Shown in pieces: positions 13,801 to 26,633 of a stretch of 64,000 bases of DNA (position 1 is its first letter; each line of letters begins with the position of its first letter). The stretch covers positions 27,046,265-27,110,264 of the forward strand of contig JABBOT010000002.1 of the NCBI GenBank assembly GCA_016165875.1. Reading direction: 5' to 3'. Made by a program: the position numbers and the translations under genes. The notes beneath the pieces were generated by a model. It saw only the letters and a program-made list of their open reading frames with translations, made no database searches and had not been told where the DNA came from. Origin of the DNA: Acanthopleura granulata. Lineage: Eukaryota; Mollusca; Polyplacophora; Chitonida; Chitonidae.

Positions 13801-16800
13801 GATCTGCAGGAAAGGTTTTACATAGTTATAACCGTGTAAGGATGAATTATATCCATATCAGACAAGTGCAGATGGGTGTATTACTTCCATTGAAATTGAA
13901 GTTTCGCCTATGTCTTTTAAAAACGGCCCTTAAAAGATCGCCTGGATCAGTTTCTATTCTTGGCTATAAGTGCTTTCAAGACATTGTTAACTTTATTTGT
14001 AAATCTGATGGTGTTCCGAAAGTTTATTTCAGTAATGTATTATTTTGGCATTTATATTATACTTAACTTGTAAATTATCATGGGAGCAAGCAGATTGCTA
14101 AAAACCACTGTACATGAGTCAGATGTGGACTCTTGACATGCTAAAAAGTGGTACGAATACTGCAATTTTATCCGCTTCCCTGTGGTTAAAAACGGGTTTT
14201 GCTAGTGATTGAGACGATTGTACAAATCCAGGCACTTGTGTTACTGATTTCGTATTTTCGGTCTGTAGCCAAACCTTGCTCCATACACCTGCTCCGACAC
14301 TTCAAGTTATAGGCTACCACAAACTAAAAAGGCTTTTATTTGCGCACTTTGCCGTTAAGTAATTATCTACAAACTGATCGCCTAAAAGGATTCCCACTGA
14401 CATCCGGGTGGCAAAATGAAGACATGATTCAAATTTAAGCATTCTAGGTTCCATTGGCTGACAAACATTTTCGAAAATGTGTGTAAAGTTGTACTACCTT
14501 GTAGAATTGGACGGTTAACTACTACCTGGATAACGGTCTGGCCCGCGAGAAACTGGTCATGGGAATACCGGTATATGGGCGACAATTTCGCTTGGCGAAC
14601 CTAATGAACAACGGTCCAGGGCAACTGACAGTCGGCGTGGAGGCAACTTGTCGGCGCAACAGTGGAGTGACTACCTACTTATCGGTAAATTGCGTGGGCC
14701 AACTTGTCGTCGGGGGGCGCACACTAACAGATCATGCCAATTTATATGGTATATGCAAACATACTTTTTAATAGTGACGCACACTAACAGATCATGCCGA
14801 TTTATATGATATATGCAAACATACTTTTTAATAGTGACTTAAGAAGTAAGCCAATCATTGTGCATATATGTTAAAACCTTATTCACATATAGTCATATGT
14901 CGCCACGATATCGATCATTCAGTTAATTAACTCCAAATATTTACCAACAGTAAAAAGCGTTTCGAGCAAATTGTTCTTCGCGTGACCCATTCTCTGGCGA
15001 TCCAATTCCACAGACTCGATAACAATCAACTGTGTTTAATTTAGATATGCTCCCTACTATCCACGTTCCAAACAGCCTGGGATAACGTAAGGAGAGTGCC
15101 GTTTGCCTACAACACAAAGCAAGTCTGGCTAACCTACGAGAATGAGAGAAGTGTCATCGAGAAGGTAGGCGAAATGCACCAGCTTTACAAGATGCTAACA
15201 TTATTACAGAAGATAACAATGCAAGTTAGTCAGCATGCATGATTTCATTACCACCCACCATGAACATGGCACAAGAATCCGGCCTTAGATTATGAATTTA
15301 ATGTGATATATTGACAGTAAGATGTTCACGGGTATTTAGGCAAGATTTGACCTCTTGTCTCTTCCTCAAAATCCTTGCACGATTTTCTTTTTCAGGCGAA
15401 TTTTATCAAGAGAGAAGACCTAGGCGGTGCTGTCGTTTGGTCTCTCAACGAGGAAGATTTTTCAGGTTCTTGTGGAGTTCAAACATATCCCCTAGTGAAC
15501 GCTATTAGATGTACTTTGTCTGAGTCGGGCACGACCACCAAATCAACCCGCACAAGCACCAAGTTTACTGGGTCTACCACAGAATCAACAGGCACAACCA
15601 CCAAGTTTACTGGGTCTACCACAGAATCAACAGGCACAACCACCAAGTTTACTGGGTCTACCACTGAATCAACAGGCTCAACCACCAAGTTTACTGGGTC
15701 TACCACCAAATCAACAGGAATAACCACCAAATTTACAGGGTCCACATCGCCTACAACACCCACGGATTGCAACGGACCACCGAGAAATCCAAACGAAGCA
15801 CAGAATTGTGAGTGTGTGGATCAGGGATTATCAGCTGTTTCTCAGATTATCAGTTTCTCTTTTTCATTACAAGTTGACCTGAGCTGGTTCTTTTGGTATT
15901 TCCCTCAGGGGACATGCAAAGTATTGGTTGACCCGGTGTTCTTATACGGGTACTTCTGCCGAAGATATTGGATATAGTGGTCAAGTGAGGCCGTACTATA
16001 TGAACAGGTCGGCATTCATACTGGCCTGTTACAAAATGGCACTATTTTAATATGATTGCAATGACTTTGAAAGTGGCCTGAAACCCTAAGCAAAAAATAC
16101 ATGACGATCAGAGTTGTGCAGTTTTATTTAACCATTGTAGCAATAGCTTTTCTGTTCTGGTATTTCAAGCCTGTCTCACACAGGAATGTAGCCAACGTAG
16201 ATATAACTTTTCTGTGCTAGTATTTGAACAAAGTATCATAAAATAACGTAAACTCTAGGGCTGAATAATCCATACCGCTGAACAATGCATTTTATGCGAT
16301 TTTACAGTTAACCAGTGCATTCCGATGTAGCCAATGTAGGCCGCATTCTTTTGTATTATTATCACCGACATATGCTACATGTGAATGTATCCTACACAGT
16401 TACATGGTACAGTCTGACGTATCCAAAGTATTCCCACGTTTGGCACAATCATATAGCTGTACTCCTAATCTCGGCCTGCATCATTTGACACAATATACCC
16501 GCTACAGAAACTATATACCAGTCCAACTAGCCGCAACTGCTTCGCAGGTTACTGAACTACCTTACGTACCATCTTTGCAAACACTACCCTATTCAGAGCT
16601 AGAAGTTCGTCCCCGCACCGTCCAATTTAGCCCTGGCGTCCCCACAGCTGCGCACCACGTGACGCAGAAACACTAGGGAAACCCAATCCATAATCATATT
16701 TTCCCAAATCGCTGCTGTGACTCGCTGGAGCCGAAATGTCTCCCACTCGCTCACCTGAAAAGGTCACTGGCCACCACGTTGTCACACTAGCGATTGAAGC

Positions 16801-19800
16801 TCCCTGTGATGGAAGACGCGTACCTTGTTGATTTTACCGTTGGTACATACAGTATTGCAAACGGAAATTGATTTGTGCAAATGACAACTTGGTGGCCAGT
16901 GATCTCTTAAGAATATCGAGTGGGAGACATTTCGGTCTCGGCGAGTCACAGCAGCGATGTGTGAAAAATATGATTATGGAGCGGGCTTCCCTAGTGTTTC
17001 TGCTTCAGGTGGAGCGCAGTTGTATGGACGTTCTGGCAAAATTGAGCGGTGCGGGGACGAACTTCTAGCTTTGAATCGGGAAGTATATGTGACGATAGTA
17101 CGTAGCCTACTGTAGTATCCCTCGGAGCAGCTATGGCTACAGTCCAAGAAGAACCAAGAATGCAAACAAACATTATTTCAAAGTGTTTTAATCTTTGTAT
17201 TATACACGACCGGAAAAGAAAGCAGCTATCAATTGTTATAGTGATAGTTTTATGATTGAAAATTTAATTAATTAAATTAAAGAGTTAATTAAATTCTCCA
17301 TATTAATCAGTTTGAAATGAATTATTTCCATTTGAAACATAACATATTTTACTACACTGTAAAATAACCAACGCCCAGTGCCTCTAATGGGTGATTAAAC
17401 TTCAACAAGGCCTCTGTTATAATGCTATATTCTCCAAGCGTTCAATATGTGATGCATAAATGTTTATAAGTTAAGAATCGAAATTTACAGTGTATGTATA
17501 ATATGTTGTCAGAAATCTACTCGCAGATGTTCATGCATTCTACCCATCACATTACGGTACTATAAGACAAAAATGTGCTCAGCTCAAACTGATTGAATAG
17601 CAGGGCTACGTTTTACGAAACTTCCTGAGTTCAATGAATGCTTAAGTCAGTATTTTTTTTACCTAAATCGGAAATGGAGTGTTTTTCGAAATAACTTAAA
17701 TGCAGCACTTTTGTTGAAGCCAAAATACTTGAGAAGTTTGGAGAAACTGAGTCAGGCTCTGTTGTATTAGTTCATGACTGCTGTTTTGACTGCTGAAATG
17801 TTGAAAAGTACCCGATTGGCTGATTTTAAATTCAGTAATATTTTATTTTAATTTTCTCCTCAGTTACCGCGCTTTGTATCAACAACACGGATTTGTTGCC
17901 ATACAACCCAGACTGTACACGGTTTGTTCAATGTGAACCCAACGGATGGGTTATAAAAAACTGTTCTGCCTGTCTGTACTTCAATCCTGGAAACAGTGTC
18001 TGCGACTTTCCAGGAAATGTCCCGGATTGTCCAGACAACCAAACTACCAAATTTACTGCATCTACCACCAAATCAACAGGCACAACGACCAAGTTTACTG
18101 GATCTACCACAGAATCAACAGGCACAACGACCAAGTTCACTGGATCTACCACCAAATCAACAGGCTCAACCACCAAGTTTACTGGGTCTACTACCAAATC
18201 AACAGGAACAGCCACCAAGTTTACTGGACCTACCACAGAATCAACGGGCACGACCAACAAGTTTACTGGATCTACCACCAAATCAACAGGCTCAACCACC
18301 AAGTTTACTGGGTCTACTACCAAATCAACAGGAACAGCCACAAAGTTTACTGGACCTACCACAGAATCAACAGACACAACCACCAAGTTCACTGAGTCCA
18401 CATTGTCTGCAACCCCTCCGGCGTGCAACGGACCACCGAGAAATCCAAACGAACCACAAAATTGTGAGTGTATGGATTAGGGATCATCAATTATACATGT
18501 ATTACATTTCTCTGCTTTATTTCAAGCTTCAGAGAATGAGTAATCACATCGCCTATCTCGTAAGTAGCAGATCAGGCTTTAAACTGAAATTGGGTCATGT
18601 AGTTTTGGCGTTTCCCTCACTTGGCCCGGCCCGAGCATGACGTGCCAAGAACCTGTTGACCCGGTGTCTTCAGGCCTTTTTTTACTGGTGTCTTCCACAT
18701 GGTGCTCAAGTAAGGCAGCAGTATTGGAATGTCTGCACTGACAAAATCTGTTACAAGATGACACCAACGTAATTTTATTGCAGTAATACTGAAAGCGACG
18801 TTAAACCATTAGCAAACACATACATGATAACCAACGTTGTGCAGATTTATACAGTCAATGGTCGTCTAACTTTTCTGTTCTAGTATTTCAAGCACGTCTA
18901 ACATATGAATGTAATCCGAGGGGCTGGATGGCTCCCAACACAGGACAGCGCAGTCGGTGCGATTTTACCGTTACCCAGTACACTTCTGTTTAGCTAATGT
19001 ATTATTATCCTTTGTATTATTATCTCGCTTGCGTGGGGAGGTGTGGCTAACAACCTGCGGGTGGACGTGTGTTTTCTCCGGTTCTGTGCGGATTTCTCCC
19101 ACCATAATGCTGACCGCCGCAGTAAAAGTAAAATATTGTTGACTTTGGTGTAAAAAACAATAAACCTATAACTAAATATAGCTATCACTGCCATGTAACA
19201 CACTGGAAGGTAGAATTTTATCTGTCCTACACAGCTAAGCCTTGCCAGGGTGGGCCAACGTTTATCAAAACCGTATGTTCAAGCTTTTTACCTGTCTGTC
19301 AGTAACAGCTTGAAAATGTACTCGTCCTAAATATCTCGAGTAGCATCTCTGTAGTATGAACTCTTGCGCGGCTTCATAATTTGTTCTGATGAATCGGGTG
19401 TGAGTGATAACATTTTTTGGCTGCGGAAAGGCTTAATACCTGACTGGTTAATTTGAATTTATAACCTTTTTTGGTCATTTTCTCCTCAGTTACCGCGCTT
19501 TGTATCAACAACACGGATTTGTTGCCATACAACCCAGACTGTACACGGTTTGTTCAATGTGAACCCGACGGATGGGTTATAAAAAACTGTTCTGCCTGTC
19601 TGTACTTCAACCCTGGAAACAGTGTCTGCGACTTTCCAGGAAATGTCTCGGATTGTCCAGACAACCAAACTACCAAATTTACTGCATCTACCACCAAATC
19701 AACAGGCACAACGACCAAATTTACTGGATCTACCACAGAATCAACAGGCACAACGACCATGTTCACTGGATCTACCACCAGATCAACAGGCTCAACCACC

Positions 19801-22800
19801 AAGTTTACTGGGTCTACTACCAAATCAACAGGAACAGCCACCAAGTTTACTGGACCTACCACAGAATCAACGGGCACGACCAACAAGTTTACTGGATCTA
19901 CCACCAAATCAACAGGCTCAACCACCAAGTTTACTGGGTCTACTACCAAATCAACAGGAACAGCCACAAAGTTTACTGGACCTACCACAGAATCAACAGA
20001 CACAACCACCAAGTTCACTGAGTCCACATTGTCTGCAACCCCTCCGGCGTGCAACGGACCACCGAGAAATCCAAACGAACCACAAAATTGTGAGTGTATG
20101 GATTAGGGATCATCAATTATACATGTATTACATTTCTCTGCTTTATTTCAAGCTTCAGAGAATGAGTAATCACATCGCCTATCTCGTAAGTAGCAGATCA
20201 GGCTTTAAACTGAAATTGGGTCATGTAGTTTTGGCGTTTCCCTCACTTGGCCCGGCCCGAGCATGACGTGCCAAGAACCTGTTGACCCGGTGTCTTCAGG
20301 CCATTTTTTACTGGTGTCTTCCACATGGTGCTCAAGTAAGGCAGCAGTATTGGAATGTCTGCACTGACAAAATCTGTTACAAGATGACACCAACGTAATT
20401 TTATTGCAGTAATATTGAAAGCGACGTTAAACCATTAGCAAACACATACATGATAACCAACGTTGTGCAGATTTATACAGTCAATGGTCGTCTAACTTTT
20501 CTGTTCTAGTATTTCAAGCACGTCTAACATATGAATGCAATCTGAGGGGCTGGATGGCTCCCAACACAGGACAGCGCAGTCGGTGCGATTTTACCGTTAC
20601 CCAGTACACTTCTGTTTAGCTAATGTATTATTATCCTTTGTATTATTATCTCGCTTGCGTGGGGAGGTGTGGCTAACAACCTGCGGGTGGACGTGTTGTT
20701 TCTCCGGTTCTGTGTGGTTTTCTCCCACCATAATGCTGACCGCCGCAGTAAAAGTAAAATATTGTTGACTTTGGTGTAAAAAACAATAAACAGATAACTA
20801 AATATAGCTATCACTGCCATGTAACACACTGGAAGGTAGAATTTTATCTGTCCTACACAGCTAAGCCTTGCCAGGGTGGGCCAACGTTTATCAAAACCGT
20901 ATGTTCAAGCTTTTTACCTGTCTGTCAGTAACAGCTTGAAAATGTACTCGTCCTAAATATCTCGAGTAGCATCTCTGTAGTATGAACTCTTGCGCGGCTT
21001 CATAATTTCTTCTGATGAATCGGGTGTGAGTGATAACATTTTTTGGCTGCGGAAAGGCTTAATACCTGACTGGTTAATTTGAATTTATAACCTTTTTTGG
21101 TCATTTTCTCCTCAGTTACCGCGCTTTGTATCAACAACACGGATTTGTTGCCATACAACCCAGACTGTACACGGTTTGTTCAATGTGAACCCGACCGATG
21201 GGTTATAAAAAACTGTTCTGCCTGTCTGTACTTCAACCCTGGAAACAGTGTCTGCGACTTTCCAGGAAATGTCCCGGATTGTCCAGACAACCAAACTACC
21301 AAATTTACTGCATCTACCACCAAATCAACAGGCACAACGACCAAGTTTACTGGATCTACCACAGAATCAACAGGCACAACGACCAAGTTCACTGGATCTA
21401 CCACCAAATCAACAGGCTCAACCACCAAGTTTACTGGGTCTACTACCAAATCAACAGGAACAGCCACCAAGTTTACTGGACCTACCACAGAATCAACGGG
21501 CACGACCAACAAGTTTACTGGATCTACCACCAAATCAACAGGCTCAACCACCAAGTTTACTGGGTCTACTACCAAATCAACAGGAACAGCCACAAAGTTT
21601 ACTGGACCTACCACAGAATCAACAGACACAACCACCAAGTTCACTGAGTCCACATTGTCTGCAACCCCTCCGGCGTGCAACGGACCACCGAGAAATCCAA
21701 ACGAACCACAAAATTGTGAGTGTATGGATTAGGGATCATCAATTATACATGTATTACATTTCTCTGCTTTATTTCAAGCTTCAGAGAATGAGTAATCACA
21801 TCGCCTATCTCGTAAGTAGCAGATCAGGCTTTAAACTGAAATTGGGTCATGTAGTTTTGGCGTTTCCCTCACTTGGCCCAGCCCGAGCATGACGTGCCAA
21901 GAACCTGTTGACCCGGTGTCTTCAGGCCTTTTTTTTACTGGTGTCTTCCACATGGTGCTCATGTAAGGCAGCAGTATTGGAATGTCTGCACTGACAAAAT
22001 CTGTTACAAGATGACACCAACGTAATTTTATTGCAGTAATATTGAAAGCGACGTTAAACCATTAGCAAACACATACATGATAACCAACGTTGTGCAGATT
22101 TATACAGTCAAATGTGCTCAGCTCAAACTGATTGAATAGCAGGGCTACGTTTTACGAAACTTCCTGAGTTCAGTGAATGCTTAAGTCAGTATTTTTTTTT
22201 ACCTAAATCGGAAATGGAGTGTTTTTCGTAATAACTTAAATGCAGCACTTTTGTTGAAGCCAAAATACTTGAGAAGTTTGGAGAAACTGAGTCAGGCTCT
22301 GTTGTATTAGTTCATGCGCGGCTTTTTGACTGCTGAAATGTTGAAAAGTACCCGATTGGCTGATTTTAAATTCAGTAATATTTTATTTTAATTTTCTCCT
22401 CAGTTACCGGGCTTTGTATCAACAACACGGATTTGTTGCCATACAACCCAGACTGTACACGGTTTGTTCAATGTGAACCCGACGGATGGGTTATAAAAAA
22501 CTGTTCTGCCTGTCTGTACTTCAACCCTGGAAACAGTGTCTGCGACTTTCCAGGAAATGTCCCGGATTGTCCAGACAACCAAACTACCAAATTTACTGGA
22601 TCTACCACCAAATCAACAGGCACAACGACCAAGTTTACTGGATCTACCACAGAATCAACAGGCACAACGACCAAGTTCACTGGATCTACCACCAAATCAA
22701 CAGGCTCAACCACCAAGTTTACTGGGTCTACTACCAAATCAACAGGAACAGCCACCAAGTTTACTGGACCTACCACAGAATCAACGGGCACGACCAACAA

Positions 22801-25800
22801 GTTTACTGGATCTACCACCAAATCAACAGGCTCAACCACCAAGTTTACTGGGTCTACTACCAAATCAACAGGAACAGCCACAAAGTTTACTGGACCTACC
22901 ACAGAATCAACAGACACAACCACCAAGTTCACTGAGTCCACATTGTCTGCAACCCCTCCGGCGTGCAACGGACCACCGAGAAATCCAAACGAACCACAAA
23001 ATTGTGAGTGTATGGATTAGGGATCATCAATTATACATGTATTACATTTCTCCGCTTTATTTCAAGCTTCAGAGAATGAGTAATCACATCGCCTATCTCG
23101 TAAGTAGCAGATCAGGCTTTAAACTGAAATTGGGTCATGTAGTTTTGGCGTTTCCCTCACTTGGCCCGGCCCGAGCATGACGTGCCAAGAACCTGTTGAC
23201 CCGGTGTCTTCAGGCCTTTTTTTTACTGGTGTCTTCCACATGGTGCTCATGTAAGGCAGCAGTATTGGAATGTCTGCACTGACAAAATCTGTTACAAGAT
23301 GACACCAACGTAATTTTATTGCAGTAATATTGAAAGCGACGTTAAACCATTAGCAAACACATACATGATAACCAACGTTGTGCAGATTTATACAGTCAAT
23401 GGTCGTCTAACTTTTCTGTTCTAGTATTTCAAGCACGTCTAACATATGAATGTAATCTGAGGGGCTGGGTGGCTCCCAACACAGGACAGCGCAGTCGGTG
23501 CGATTTTACCGTTACCCAGTACACTTCTGTTTAGCTTTTGTATTATTATCCTTTGTATTATTATCTCGCTCGCGTGGGGAGATGTGGCTAACAACCTGCG
23601 GGTGGACGTGTTGTTTCTCCGGTTCTGTGTGGTTTTCTCCCACCATAATGCTGACCGCCGCAGTAAAAGTAAAATATTGTTGACTTTGGTGTAAAAAACA
23701 ATAAACAGATAACTAAATATAGCTATCACTGCCATGTAACTCACTGGAAGGTAGAATTTTATCTGTCCTACACAGCTAAGCCTTGCCAGGGTGGGCCAAC
23801 GTTTATCAAAACCGTATGTTCAAGCTTTTTACCTGTCTGTCTGTAACAGCTTGAAAATGTACTCGTCCTAAATATCTCGAGTAGCATCTCTGTAGTATGA
23901 ACTCTTGCGCGGATTCATAATTTGTTCTGATGAATCGGGTGTGAGTGATAACATTTTTTGGCTGCGGAAAGGCTTAATACCTGACTGGTTAATTTGAATT
24001 TATAACCTTTTTTGGTCATTTTCTCCTCAGTTACCGCGCTTTGTATCAACAACACGGATTTGTTGCCCTACAACCCAGATTGTACACGGTTTGTTCAATG
24101 TGAACCCGACGGATGGGTCATAAAAAACTGTTCTGCCTGTCTGTACTTCAACCCTGGAAACAATGTCTGCGACTTTCCAAGAAACGTCACGGATTGTCCA
24201 GGCCACCAAACTACCAAATTTACTGGATCCACAACAATACCGACAGGTTCCACAACAACGTTTACTGGATCTACAACAACATCGACAGGTACAACCACCA
24301 GATTCACAGGATCCACAACTCCAATTCCAACAGCCCAAACAACCACAGACATATGTTTCGCGCCAATGATTCCAAGAAACTCAAATGAAACGCAGAATTG
24401 TAAGTACACTTGAAAAATCAAGCGTTAGGTTTTGAAACTTTTTTAACGAAATTATCCCCAACCATTCAACTTTCACGGTTCTGTTGATAGCATACATCGC
24501 CAAGCAGATCGCCTCTAACAGAAAGTGCACGTTTAATATCAAGATATATAGATCATTGGTGTCTTTCTTAGTTCTTCGGTGGATTGTGTTATTTTTCGTA
24601 GTTGGAAACTGATCTTGTCATTACTGAAACGGGCCACATGTTTTGGTTGACGGCTGGTATACGGATGTCGGTTTCGAGGTTCAATACACCATAAATCCTG
24701 ACTGGTATAATGATTGACAAGTAGTCTTACGTATACGATGCTGTAAGGTTTTCTCTTGACTTAACCCAGTTTGGTGACCATGATAGACCCTGAGGAAGAC
24801 TGAGTGAGCGAGAAGCAGCGAGCCATTAACAGGTTCACATGTTTCAGCATGTTTTCAGAGCTTTTGTAAAACTGACATATTTCGAGCAGGAGTCATTCAT
24901 ATATCTTCTGAGTAGGCTATGTAACTATTCCCGTCTTATATGATGTCTTCTCATATCTGATGTCTTTGTGTTCTTTCAGTTGACGATGTTTGTGTGAACA
25001 ATATGTTGTTACCATATAATCCCGACTGCAGGCAATATGTGCAATGTGAACACACTACGTGGAAGATTAGGATGTGCCCAGACTGCCTCTACTTCAACAA
25101 AGAGTCCAATGTGTGCGACTATCCAGAGAATGTAGAGGACTGTATTCGTCCTAACATCACGGCCTCTACATCCCCATCTACTGCCAGTACCACTCACAAG
25201 CCTTGCTACGCCCCTCAGAGGCCTCGAAATTCCAAGGAAGTCCAAAAATGTACGTGTTTCAACTTTAACAGACCATACGTGTGTTACACCTTACTCAACA
25301 ATTTTTCCCTCAAATGACGGTAATTGTAGAGATGGAGGAAACAGTTAGCAGATTATCAGAGAGAAAAACACTTAACCTAACTCTGTGCGAGACAAACTAT
25401 TCGACTGACAGTCGCAAACAAGGCATCTGGACCTGCATTTATTCACGTCATATGATGTGTTTGTACCGGATGCCTGAGCAGTGGTCATCGAGAGTGATCT
25501 ACCAACAATACCTGAGATAAGAATTTAGCGTTAAAATCATGCACATCCTGAAACTCTAGTAAGCAAATGCCTCATCTTTACTAAATCTAACTATTTATCT
25601 CCGTTTATAAAAAAAAAATTACAAGGCACTATCGCAGTCGCCATTTGTGTAGGTGTTATTATTATTAGTATGATAATGAGAGGCTTACACTTCCAATAAT
25701 TTCACTGTGTAACAACTGTCTTCAAACCGTTGAGCGCTTTCTAATAGTCTTCATAACTTTGCTTTGTCTTTTCAGTCGATGAAATGTGCTTTCACAACCG

Positions 25801-26602
25801 ACTGATACCCTATAATCCCGACTGTAGGCGATATGTCCACTGTGAATACTTTTATTGGTCCTTGATGAGCTGTCCGCAATGTCTGTACTTCAACAGCCAA
25901 AGCAATGTCTGTGATTATCCCGAAAATGTTCCCGCCTGCCAGGACCCTAAAACACTGGTTCCCTCCACAACAACAACAACAACCACAACCGCTCCTAGTC
26001 TTTCAGCAACCACAGAATGCACGGCACCAACGAGACCACGGTCGTCCACCGATCCCCAAGATTGTGAGCTATTTTCCCACGCATTGACGACTTTTAATGT
26101 CAAATCTGACACAAACTTGGTCCACAACGGTCAAACGATGTAAATTGTTCCGATAAACCTGCAAACTCATAAGCAACCCGAACACGGGAATGTCCTGGCG
26201 AAAGTATTAGTACTCGTGTGGCTAGGTCGAGTTTCGACTATATATATTAGCGATGGTCATGAATGCCCCATGATAAACGTAGCCCAACGCCATGACACCC
26301 TGAGTTTATACAGGTGCCATGCTGTGTCACGAAATTATGTACGGGGAACTTTCTATAGGCCTAATAATTACTTATAATACTATTTATAATACTTACATCA
26401 CGTGCGCCAACCGATGCGGTCGCCGTGAGTTCAAGTCCGGCTCAAGCTGGCTTCCACTCCGGCCCTAAGTGGGAAGGTCTGCCAGCAACCTGCGAATGGT
26501 ACTGGGTTTCCACCGGGCTCTGCCAGGTTTCGTCCCACCATAGTGCATGTCACCGTCGTAGAAGTGAAATATTCTTGAGTACGGCGTAAAACCGCACTCA
26601 AA

Positions 26603-26633
<31 letters not shown>

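Larger units (their letters stand above)
17569..24030 (+). repeat. Recent tandem segmental duplication of CBM14 exon units
   Basis: Exon starts at 17,864, 19,490, 21,116, 22,404 and 24,031 are spaced 1,626, 1,626, 1,288 and 1,627 bp. Exons 17,864, 19,490, 21,116 and 22,404 are each 600 nt and differ at only a few positions, and the downstream intron sequence is nearly identical too. The short third spacing arises because the intron before 22,404 switches at about 22,111 from the common type to the type found before 17,864. The array carries three copies of a degenerate SINE. Assembly error cannot be excluded from sequence alone, but scattered point differences between units show they are not one collapsed read repeated. 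Confidence 0.9.

Noticed and set aside
16404..17173. Possible small proteins sharing a peptide on opposite strands
   Set aside because: The shared peptide is explained by the long inverted repeat; no other coding evidence.
17928..23180. Long open frames in alternative frames and on the - strand across the CBM14 linkers (149, 166 and 214 codons, four times each)
   Set aside because: They follow automatically from a stop-free 21-bp repeat; the frame with CBM14 cysteines and splice phases is the real one.
25281..25520. Separate small gene between CBM14 modules 8 and 9
   Set aside because: No motif; lies wholly in an intron with flanking exons joining in phase.
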